Source: Actinomycetota bacterium
GTDB taxonomy: Bacteria; Actinomycetota; Actinomycetes; Mycobacteriales; Mycobacteriaceae
NCBI GenBank assembly: GCA_005789055.1
Contig: SYAA01000194.1
Location: 1 to 5,691, forward strand
Direction: 5' to 3'
Length of the DNA: 5,691 nucleotides
Part shown: positions 1 through 5,249 of the stretch, piece after piece
Numbering within the stretch: the stretch's first letter is position 1
How the letters are laid out: every line of letters starts with the position of its first letter
Notes under the pieces: model-generated
What the model was told of the DNA's origin: nothing
The model's database searches: none
What the model saw: only the letters and a program-made list of their open reading frames with translations
Position numbers and translations under genes: made by a program

Positions 1-744
1 CAAGGCGATGCCCTTGTGCGCCTCGCGGTAAATCCCGCGGGTGATCTCGTGCTGAGCGGCAAGAGCCTGACGAACTCGGGGTTCGGTGCGCCCGTTGTCG
101 TGACACCACATCAGTAATTCGCGGTCCACCCCGAAGGCCGCGAGTTCATCCGCAGGGAGATAGACCCGGTTCCGGTCTAAGTCCTCGTTGATATCCCGCA
201 GGAAGTTCGTCAGCTGAAAGGCCTGACCGAGAGCCTCCGCGTAGGGTTCGGCGTCGCAGAGCGGCCCCACGGTGCCCAGGATCGGCAGCATCTGCAATCC
301 GATCACCTCGGCCGAACCGCGCATGTAGTGGTTGATCGCGGGGCGGTCGGGATAGTCGGTGACGGTCAGATCCATCCGCATCGATGTCAGAAAGTCATCG
401 AAGAGGTTCAGCGGAATGCGATAGGTGCGAGCGGTGTGCAATACGGCGGCAAGCACCGGCTCAGCAGCGTCGTCAGTGCCCTCGAAGAACTTCGCCGCCA
501 ACTGCTCCAGGCGCGCCTGGCGCGCAGCGACGGTGACGTCGGAGTTCAGGTCATCGAGAATGTCGTCGGCGTAGCGGGCGAAACCGTAGAGCGCATGCAC
601 GGCCGGCCGCTGTGACGGAGCCAGCAGTCGGGTAGCAAGGAAGTAGGTCCGCCCATGTTGAGCGTTGAGGTCGCGGCAGTAGCGATAGGACTCACGTAAC
701 CGCTCGTCTTCGATGCCCGCGGCGTGTAACTCGGTGTTGATCAT
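1..744 (-). CDS. crtB: Phytoene synthase, partial (C-terminus beyond window)
   Basis: This enzyme joins two geranylgeranyl diphosphates head to head, via prephytoene diphosphate, to make phytoene, the first committed carotenoid step. 248 residues are visible, and the frame is still open at base 1. From general knowledge of the family (about 300 residues) roughly 50-70 residues are missing. Both aspartate-rich motifs of the squalene/phytoene synthase fold are present: DDILDD at residues 60-65 and DINED at 184-188, the latter within NFLRDINEDLDRNRVYLP. A GSAEVIGLQM stretch at 143-152 matches the membrane-proximal helix before the second motif. The start is the ATG at 742-744, 4 bp after the crtI stop. 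The only Shine-Dalgarno-like sequence before it is weak (GGAA-like, inside the end of crtI), so translation is probably coupled to crtI. The gene is last of the three visible genes of the crt operon. Identity is secure; the exact C-terminus is unseen. Confidence 0.95.
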   Translation of the reverse strand, partial: MINTELHAAGIEDERLRESYRYCRDLNAQHGRTYFLATRLLAPSQRPAVHALYGFARYADDILDDLNSDVTVAARQARLEQLAAKFFEGTDDAAEPVLAAVLHTARTYRIPLNLFDDFLTSMRMDLTVTDYPDRPAINHYMRGSAEVIGLQMLPILGTVGPLCDAEPYAEALGQAFQLTNFLRDINEDLDRNRVYLPADELAAFGVDRELLMWCHDNGRTEPRVRQALAAQHEITRGIYREAHKGIAL

Positions 745-748
745 GCTG

Positions 749-2296
749 CTAGCTGTTCCGCTGAACTGTTGTCGGCTGTCTCGGTGAGCCGGCGATCGTT
801 GTCGCTGATCGATGCCCGACGACCCCGGTGATCCGCTCGGCGGCCAATCGCCCGGACAGCAGTGCCGTCGGCACTCCTACGCCGGGAACCGTCGAAGATC
901 CGGCAAGGACGACGTTGTCGATACCGCGCACCAGGTTTGCCGGTCGGAACGGGCCGGTCTGGGAGAAGGTGTGGGCCAACGCGAACGGGGAACCGGCGAT
1001 CATTCCCTGCCGCGCCCAGTCGGCCGGGGTGACAACATCGAGCACGTCGATGTCCTGATCGAGTCCGGGCAGCAATCGTTCGGCTGCCTTGGCAAGCACC
1101 TCTCGGGCGTAGGTGTCACCCTCGACAGCCCAATTGACCTTGCCCACTTCGAGGTTCGGACAGGGCGCAAGAACGAACAACAGATCGCGGCCGGCTGGCG
1201 CGAGCGTCGGGTCACCGGCGGTCGGCATCGTCACCAACAGTGAAGGATCGGTCATCAGCACGCCGTCGTCGATGATCTCCCCGAAGGTCTTCGACCAGTT
1301 CGCGCCAAAGCTGATGTTGTGGTGCTGCAGTGCTCCCCGCACCGACGGCACACCGGCGTGAATCACCACGCACGACGGGGAGGGCCGGAACTTGATCGGG
1401 CGGCGTGGTGTGCGACCCAGAAGCTGATAGGTCAATGGCAGTTCGGTGGTGAGAATCACTGCGTCGCAGGCGATCCGGTCGCCCGTGTCGGTGCACACCG
1501 CCGTTACCCGGGAGCCGGAACGCTCCAGGCGTGTCACGCTGGACCCGTAACGGAACACGACGCCGGCATCGGCGGCCGCTGCGGCAAGACCCTCAGGTAC
1601 GGCCCGCATACCGCCTCGCGGGAAGTACACCCCGGCGATCGTGTCCATGTAGGCGATCACCGCGTAGGCGGCCCGAGCCTGCTGCGGCGGCACGCCGGCG
1701 TAGAGGGCCTGGAAGGTGAAGATTCGCCGCAGCCGTTCGTCGGTGATGAACCGGCCGACCATGCGGTCCCAACCGCGGAAGGCACCGACCGCGGCCAGTC
1801 GCGCCAACTGCGGGGTGAGCAGGGAGAGCGGCGAGGAGAAGTTCGATCCGATGAACCCGTCGATCTCCAGCCGGTAAAGCTCGGTGAGCCAGTCTCGCAG
1901 CCGCAGGTAGCCTGCGGCCTGATCGGGACCGGCGAACTCTTCGATGGCCGCCGTCATCGCGGCGGCATCGGCATGCACATCGAGAGTGCTGCCATCGGCG
2001 AACGAGGCACGGTAAGCAGGGTCCGACGGCATCAACTCGAGGTAGTCACCCATTGAGGCGCCGACGGCGTTGAAGGCTTCCTCAATGATGTCGGGCATGG
2101 TCAACACCGTCGCCCCGGTGTCGATCTTGTAGCCGCGAATGTCGGCCTGACCCATTCGTCCGCCCGGGTATCCGTAGCGCTCGACGACGGTCACCGATCG
2201 GCCACGGCCGGCAAGTTGCAGGGCAGCGGACAGGCCCGACAGTCCGGCGCCCACCACCACGACATGGTCGGTCGCTCCGGGGACAGTGCGCATCAT
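749..2296 (-). CDS. crtI: Phytoene desaturase (CrtI-type, FAD-dependent)
   Basis: This is a flavin-dependent desaturase that introduces double bonds into phytoene, normally giving lycopene in bacteria. It is 515 residues long, usual for the family. The N-terminal Rossmann fold shows VVVVGAGLSGLSAA (12-25), E39 at the end of the second strand where the FAD ribose is bound, and PGGRMG (44-49). The C-terminal FAD-binding signature is AGSSTVPGVGVP (465-476), followed by a SGRLAAERI helix. The frame stays open upstream into crtE, but an excellent Shine-Dalgarno (2301-2307) precedes a double ATG at 2296 and 2293, so the start is one of these; the second gives 514 residues. The gene lies 13 bp downstream of the crtE stop and 4 bp upstream of crtB. 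The family also includes diapophytoene desaturases and ketolases, but crtE and crtB on either side favour phytoene as substrate. The number of desaturation steps cannot be read from sequence. Confidence 0.95.
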   Translation of the reverse strand: MMRTVPGATDHVVVVGAGLSGLSAALQLAGRGRSVTVVERYGYPGGRMGQADIRGYKIDTGATVLTMPDIIEEAFNAVGASMGDYLELMPSDPAYRASFADGSTLDVHADAAAMTAAIEEFAGPDQAAGYLRLRDWLTELYRLEIDGFIGSNFSSPLSLLTPQLARLAAVGAFRGWDRMVGRFITDERLRRIFTFQALYAGVPPQQARAAYAVIAYMDTIAGVYFPRGGMRAVPEGLAAAAADAGVVFRYGSSVTRLERSGSRVTAVCTDTGDRIACDAVILTTELPLTYQLLGRTPRRPIKFRPSPSCVVIHAGVPSVRGALQHHNISFGANWSKTFGEIIDDGVLMTDPSLLVTMPTAGDPTLAPAGRDLLFVLAPCPNLEVGKVNWAVEGDTYAREVLAKAAERLLPGLDQDIDVLDVVTPADWARQGMIAGSPFALAHTFSQTGPFRPANLVRGIDNVVLAGSSTVPGVGVPTALLSGRLAAERITGVVGHRSATTIAGSPRQPTTVQRNS

Positions 2297-2300
2297 CGAC

Positions 2301-2307
2301 TCCTCCT
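2301..2307 (-). promoter_or_regulatory. Strong ribosome binding site of crtI
   Basis: AGGAGGA on the minus strand lies in the 13-bp gap between the crtE stop (2310-2312) and the crtI start. It is 4 nt before the first ATG (2296) and 7 nt before the second (2293). It fixes the crtI start and rules out the longer frame that reads back into crtE. Confidence 0.85.
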
Positions 2308-2309
2308 GC

Positions 2310-3524
2310 TCAGGTCGCTCGTAGGGTGCATACCGAAGCCATGTCGGCCAGCGCGGACTGGGCCCAGTCGTCGATCCGATCATTGCGGACATAGCCGACG
2401 GCCTCGGCGACGCGGTCGGAGATCAATTCCTCGATCCAATCCGCGGCACCGGTCGCCACGATCAGGGTCCGCCAATGGGCGACGTCGGATTCAGTGAGTT
2501 CCTCGGCGGTCATCAGGTCGTTGAACTGGCGACGGATGGCGCCGTCGGCCATCCGATGGGCTGCGACGACGACACTGGTGGCCTTGCGTTCGAGCAGGTC
2601 GCCACCGGCAGGTTTGCCGGTGACCTCCGGCGAGCCGAACACGCCGAGGATGTCGTCGCGCAACTGGAACGCCTCTCCCAGCGCGTTCCCATATCCACCA
2701 AGGGGGTCGATCAGCTCCTCGCGGCCGGCCATCGCCGCGCCGATCTCCAACGGTCGCCGCACTGTGTAGTTGCCGGACTTGCGGCGTGCGACATCGAGCA
2801 CGGCGTCCAGATCAGGTAGTGCGCCGGCGTCGTTGGCGACGTCAGCGATCTGCCCGACCGCCAATTCGATCCGCATCGCGTCGTAGTGCGGCCAGGCCCG
2901 CGCCAGCACCTCGGTCTCCAGACCGCTCTCACGCATCATCTGCTCGGCCCACACCAGGCACAGGTCCGAAAGCAGGGTAGCCAGCGATGCGCCGAAGCGA
3001 TCCTGGGAACCGGACAGCCCGCGTTCGCGATGCCACTCGCCGAAGCGGACGTGGGCGGCCGCGCGGCCGCGGCGCAAAGGCGAGTCGTCCATGACATCGT
3101 CCTGAAGCAGCGCGAACGCCTGCAGCAACTCCAAGCCGGCGCTTGCACGCAGGGCGGCGCTATCGGGCCCGGCACCGCACAGCCAGCCCAGGTACATGAA
3201 CGTCGACCGCAGGCACTTGCCGCCGTCGACGAACTGGACCAGCACGTCGGCGGCAATGTCGATTCCGGTTCGGTCCAACTGCGGCACGCACCGGGTGGTG
3301 ACGAAGTCGGAGACATGTGCCAATGCCGTCTGGCGCACCCCGTTGCGCCAGATCTCGAACTCGGCGCCCGGTGCTACGACCGCCGCACCCGCGAACGGGG
3401 GTGCCACGGCGACCCTCGGCGACGAGGCGTCGGTCGCTCGCAAATCCCCCACCTTCCCGTCGGTCCTCAGGCGCCCCAGGCGGGCGCGCACTTCGAAATC
3501 CACATCAAACCTAAAACCATTCAA
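2310..3524 (-). CDS. crtE: Geranylgeranyl diphosphate synthase (polyprenyl synthetase family)
   Basis: This type I prenyltransferase condenses isopentenyl diphosphate with allylic diphosphates; in this operon the expected product is C20 GGPP for phytoene synthesis. In the 404-residue reading, the first aspartate-rich motif is DDVMD (142-146), followed by SPLRRGR. The second is LRDDILG (288-294), with Gly where the classic DDxxD has its last Asp; from memory this form is common in actinobacterial homologues. Other landmarks are GGKCLRS (101-107, classically GGKRxRP), RKSGNYT (248-254) and VTGKPAGGDL (301-310). F137, five residues before the first motif, is an aromatic consistent with a short-chain product. 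The start is uncertain. The longest frame opens with TTG at 3522-3524 without a Shine-Dalgarno, and in-frame GTG codons at 3503, 3491 and 3452 are alternatives. The first 55 or so residues show no recognisable domain. GGPP synthase is more likely than a longer-chain synthase because crtI and crtB follow directly. Confidence 0.9.
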   Translation of the reverse strand: MNGFRFDVDFEVRARLGRLRTDGKVGDLRATDASSPRVAVAPPFAGAAVVAPGAEFEIWRNGVRQTALAHVSDFVTTRCVPQLDRTGIDIAADVLVQFVDGGKCLRSTFMYLGWLCGAGPDSAALRASAGLELLQAFALLQDDVMDDSPLRRGRAAAHVRFGEWHRERGLSGSQDRFGASLATLLSDLCLVWAEQMMRESGLETEVLARAWPHYDAMRIELAVGQIADVANDAGALPDLDAVLDVARRKSGNYTVRRPLEIGAAMAGREELIDPLGGYGNALGEAFQLRDDILGVFGSPEVTGKPAGGDLLERKATSVVVAAHRMADGAIRRQFNDLMTAEELTESDVAHWRTLIVATGAADWIEELISDRVAEAVGYVRNDRIDDWAQSALADMASVCTLRAT

Positions 3525-3532
3525 GACGAACC

Positions 3533-3548
3533 CGGGCGACAGCGCCCG
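3533..3548. repeat. Short perfect inverted repeat upstream of crtE
   Basis: CGGGCG, a 4-nt loop ACAG, then CGCCCG form a perfect 6-bp stem. It lies 9 bp upstream of the TTG start of crtE and would be in the crtE leader, or act as a DNA operator. In GC-rich DNA a 6-bp stem can arise by chance, so its role is unproven. Confidence 0.35.
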
Positions 3549-3638
3549 TCGCGGCCCACATGGTCATCCTCGCGTAAGGATTAGGCCAGCCTGTGCTGCT
3601 CCCGCCATTATGCCCGCTCAGCAGGGCTGATGCATTCC

Positions 3639-3666
3639 CCCACCAAAGCCGCCCCACCAAAGCCGC
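3639..3666. repeat. Perfect 14-bp tandem duplication
   Basis: CCCACCAAAGCCGC occurs twice with no gap (3639-3652 and 3653-3666), and a further ACCAA follows at 3667-3671. It lies outside both flanking genes, 35 bp upstream of the hexad-repeat gene. It could be a paired binding site for a regulator of either gene, or simply a slippage product. Confidence 0.6.
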
Positions 3667-3700
3667 ACCAACGGGGGCGCCAGCCTGCTGGGATGGTCAC

Positions 3701-4060
3701 ATGGGCAGGAAGGACTCCGCCGCGGTCGCCAGGTCAATCGCCACCGCCGGCAGCGCCGCGGTCGCCGGATCAATCGCCACCGCAGGCAGCGCCGCAGTCG
3801 CCGGATCAATCGCCACCGCAGGCAGCGCCGCAGTCGCCGGATCAATCGCCACCGCAGGCAGCGCCGCGGTCGCGGGCAGTGTGCTGACGCTGTTCTCGGT
3901 TCTGATCAGTGAGTGTTTCGGTTGTATCGGCTGTGCCGCATGCCGTCGCTGCTCGTGGTGCGCGGCCTGCGCGCGGTGCCGTGACTGCGCCGGATGCTTC
4001 GGGTGCTACAACTGCTCGGGACTGCGAAACGCCCGCGGACTGCGCAACGTGCACGTTTAA
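3701..4060 (+). CDS. Cys-rich six-residue-repeat (hexad) protein, function unknown
   Basis: I recognise no characterised family. The protein has 119 residues, and after MGRK it consists of 19 consecutive six-residue repeats (5-118) plus a final Val. Repeats 1-9 alternate GSAAVA and GSIATA (the first two begin with D and R). Repeats 10-11 are GSVLTL and FSVLIS. Repeats 12-17 (71-106) each carry Cys at positions 2 and 5, giving 12 cysteines exactly three residues apart (72 to 105). Repeats 18-19 are GLRNAR and GLRNVH. The hexad register continues unbroken from the DNA-repeat part into the unique Cys part, which strongly supports this frame. There is no signal peptide or clear membrane segment. 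The ATG at 3701 has a weak GGGA 7 nt upstream. A GTG at 3593 would add 36 non-repeat residues and looks less likely. The regularity suggests a solenoid or other repetitive fold, possibly binding metal or forming disulfides; this is inference. A reductase gene follows after 25 bp. Confidence 0.75.
   Translation: MGRKDSAAVARSIATAGSAAVAGSIATAGSAAVAGSIATAGSAAVAGSIATAGSAAVAGSVLTLFSVLISECFGCIGCAACRRCSWCAACARCRDCAGCFGCYNCSGLRNARGLRNVHV
3716..3877 (+). repeat. 36-bp in-frame tandem repeat, 4.5 copies
   Basis: Four full 36-bp units (3716-3751, 3752-3787, 3788-3823, 3824-3859) and a half unit (3860-3877) encode SAAVA(R/G)SIATAG. Units 3 and 4 are identical. Unit 2 differs from them at one synonymous base (GCG/GCA). 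Unit 1 is the most diverged and has Arg for Gly. All changes keep the frame, and most are silent. The period is a multiple of 3, so gain or loss of a unit would leave the reading frame intact. Confidence 0.95.
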
Positions 4061-4069
4061 CTGGCGGTT

Positions 4070-4076
4070 GGAAGGA
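4070..4076 (+). promoter_or_regulatory. Ribosome binding site of the reductase gene
   Basis: GGAAGGA lies 9 nt before the ATG at 4086, in the 25-bp gap after the hexad-repeat gene. It selects 4086 as the start over the frame that stays open back to 3909, which would overlap the Cys-rich gene in another frame. Confidence 0.75.
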
Positions 4077-4085
4077 TTTCAGACC

Positions 4086-4826
4086 ATGGCTCAGTTAAGC
4101 GGGAAGGTCGCCCTGGTGACCGGAGCATCGTCCGGCCTGGGGGCGTCGGTGGCGCAACTGTTCGCCGAGCGTGGCGCGACGGTGTTCGGGATCGCCCGCG
4201 ACACCGCCCGGATGGCGGCGGTCTTCGAGACCGTGCCAGGTGGGGCCTACATGCCAGTCGACATCACCGACCCGCAGGCCTGCCGAGCGGCGGTCGAGCA
4301 GTGTGTTCGGCAGTTCGGCAAGCTCGATGTGCTGGTCAATGCGGCCGGCTTCCATCAGATGCGGCACACCGCTGACGTGACCGACGCAGACTGGGCATAT
4401 GACCTGGCGGCCAACCTCAACGGCCCGTTCTATCTTTGCCGGGCTGCGTTGCCGCACCTGCTGGGCGTCGGCGGCAACATCGTGAACGTGGCATCGGTGG
4501 CGGGGGTGGAGGGCGAGGTCTACTCGGCCGGGTACTGCGCCGCCAAGCACGGCCTGGTGGGGCTGACCCGGGCGTTGGCGGTGGAGTTCTCCAAGGAGCG
4601 CCTTCGGGTCAACGTGGTGTGCCCGGGCGGAATGCTGACGCCCCAGGTCACAGACTTCACCGCCCCCGACAACGCCGACTTCAAGCTGATCATGCGGATC
4701 GCCGCGCCGCGCGGACTGATGGCACCGCTGGATGTGGCTGCGGTCATCGCTTTTCTGGCCAGCGACGACGCGGCCGCGGTGCACGGGGCGGTGTATCCGA
4801 TCGACAACGGCAAACTTGCCGGTTGA
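4086..4826 (+). CDS. Short-chain dehydrogenase/reductase (classical SDR)
   Basis: This is a cytoplasmic NAD(P)(H)-dependent oxidoreductase of 246 residues, the normal size for classical SDRs. The cofactor motif TGASSGLG is at 12-19 and the structural NAAG at 85-88. The catalytic tetrad is complete: N110 (in ANLNG), S137 (in NVASVAG), Y150 and K154 (YCAAK). A PGG turn follows at 180-182, and the C-terminal end YPIDNG replaces the common VDGG. The second Rossmann strand ends FGIAR with no acidic residue, which leans toward NADP(H); this is inference. The substrate cannot be predicted, as this superfamily acts on sugars, lipids, steroids and ketones. The gene is downstream of and possibly co-transcribed with the hexad-repeat gene, and convergent with the DUF732-like gene 11 bp away. 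A role in carotenoid tailoring is possible from proximity only; it is on the opposite strand from the crt operon. Confidence 0.92.
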   Translation: MAQLSGKVALVTGASSGLGASVAQLFAERGATVFGIARDTARMAAVFETVPGGAYMPVDITDPQACRAAVEQCVRQFGKLDVLVNAAGFHQMRHTADVTDADWAYDLAANLNGPFYLCRAALPHLLGVGGNIVNVASVAGVEGEVYSAGYCAAKHGLVGLTRALAVEFSKERLRVNVVCPGGMLTPQVTDFTAPDNADFKLIMRIAAPRGLMAPLDVAAVIAFLASDDAAAVHGAVYPIDNGKLAG

Positions 4827-4837
4827 TCCTGCCCGTT

Positions 4838-5173
4838 CTATCGAGCAGCGGCCTGGAGCACGCCGACCTGCTCGGGGCAGTAGGTTGCGATGGCCGCGCC
4901 GACGAACTGGACGGCCTGCGTCTGGGAGCTCTCCCTGGCCAGATTGAGCAAGACGAACTCCGCGGCCGCATACAGGTCGCCGTCCACCCCCCTGAGCAGC
5001 CGTTTGCAGGTGATCTTGCCCAGCCAGGCGTTGTAATCGCGCTGGCCGTAAATGCCGAACGTGTGCAACTGCTCGGCGAAATCTGTGTCGGGATCGGCCT
5101 GCGCTGGCGCGGCCAGCACCGCTGCCGCCGTCGCGGCCGCGGCGGCCGCCAGTGCGATGGTGCGGTGTGCCAT
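4838..5173 (-). CDS. Secreted DUF732-like small protein
   Basis: A 111-residue exported protein of unknown function that resembles DUF732 proteins, which are abundant in mycobacteria. A Sec-type signal peptide is clear: MAHR, then an Ala-rich hydrophobic core (5-22), then a cleavage site after APAQA (26). The mature part begins DPDTDF, a usual DUF732 opening, and continues FAEQLHTFGIYG. It contains exactly two cysteines, C56 and C99, which probably form a disulfide outside the membrane. The ATG at 5171-5173 is chosen because the signal peptide starts there and a -10 element lies 7 nt upstream. The longer frame continuing to 5353 overlaps the divergent gene and lacks a signal at its N-terminus. 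The gene is convergent with the reductase, and no hairpin terminator is visible in the 11 bp between their stops. Confidence 0.85.
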   Translation of the reverse strand: MAHRTIALAAAAAATAAAVLAAPAQADPDTDFAEQLHTFGIYGQRDYNAWLGKITCKRLLRGVDGDLYAAAEFVLLNLARESSQTQAVQFVGAAIATYCPEQVGVLQAAAR

Positions 5174-5180
5174 GTTGGTC

Positions 5181-5186
5181 AGTGTA
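5181..5186 (-). promoter_or_regulatory. Candidate -10 element for a leaderless DUF732-like transcript
   Basis: TACACT on the minus strand fits the mycobacterial TANNNT -10 pattern. It is separated from the ATG at 5173 by 7 nt (GACCAAC), so transcription should begin at or next to the start codon. No Shine-Dalgarno is present. A weak TTAGCC (-35-like, 3 of 6 matches to TTGACA) is at 5204-5209 with a 17-bp spacer. Confidence 0.6.
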
Positions 5187-5206
5187 GGCCCATCGGTTTC
5201 GTGGGC

Positions 5207-5212
5207 TAATCT
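5207..5212 (+). promoter_or_regulatory. Candidate -10 element for the DUF5078-like gene
   Basis: TAATCT fits TANNNT and would give a leader of about 30 nt before the ATG at 5250, with a weak purine-rich GAGAGAG just upstream of the start. No clear -35 is seen. It overlaps the -35 region proposed for the opposite gene, so the two promoters would be back to back. Confidence 0.35.
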
Positions 5213-5249
5213 TTCGGCGGGATCCGAACCACGATTGCGAGAGAGTGTT

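Larger units (their letters stand above)
3525..3700. promoter_or_regulatory. Divergent control region between crtE and the hexad-repeat gene
   Basis: This 176-bp gap separates the 5' ends of a minus-strand operon and a plus-strand gene, so it should hold promoters in both directions. Visible elements are an inverted repeat (3533-3548), a 14-bp tandem duplication (3639-3666) and an 18-codon minus-strand reading frame (3511-3567). For crtE, CATAAT at 3607-3612 (minus) is the best -10-like hexamer I see, but no good -35 sits 16-19 bp upstream of it. A second candidate is TAGGTT at 3508-3513 (minus), which would require crtE to start at a downstream GTG. I found no clear SigF-type pair (GGTTT then GGGTA) for either gene. 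No convincing promoter is evident for the plus-strand gene. That transcription starts here is inferred from gene orientation. Confidence 0.5.

Noticed and set aside
2297..2392. Longer crtI start inside crtE
   Set aside because: The strong AGGAGGA at 2301-2307 and the position of the Rossmann motif fix the start at 2296 or 2293.
3593..3700. N-terminal extension of the hexad protein from the GTG at 3593
   Set aside because: The added 36 residues are Pro-rich, do not follow the hexad pattern and overlap the 14-bp duplication. The ATG at 3701 is four residues before the first hexad.
3490..3700. SigF-type promoter (GGTTT and GGGTA) for crtE
   Set aside because: GGTTT occurs twice on the minus strand (3514-3518 and 3507-3511), but no GGGTA follows at a suitable distance.
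3618..3845. Minus-strand open frame across the tandem repeat (Arg-rich repeats)
   Set aside because: It is a shadow of the repeat. Unlike the plus-strand frame it has no regularity outside the repeat and no supporting start signal.
3716..3877. CRISPR-like array with a 36-bp period
   Set aside because: The units are contiguous with no unique spacers between them, and they are translated in frame as part of a longer regular protein.
3909..4085. Longer N-terminus for the reductase
   Set aside because: It overlaps the Cys-rich coding region in a different frame and has no SDR similarity. A good ribosome binding site precedes the ATG at 4086.
4827..4837. Bidirectional terminator between the convergent reductase and DUF732-like genes
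   Set aside because: The 11-bp gap has no inverted repeat or T-run; any termination must occur inside the opposite gene or by Rho.
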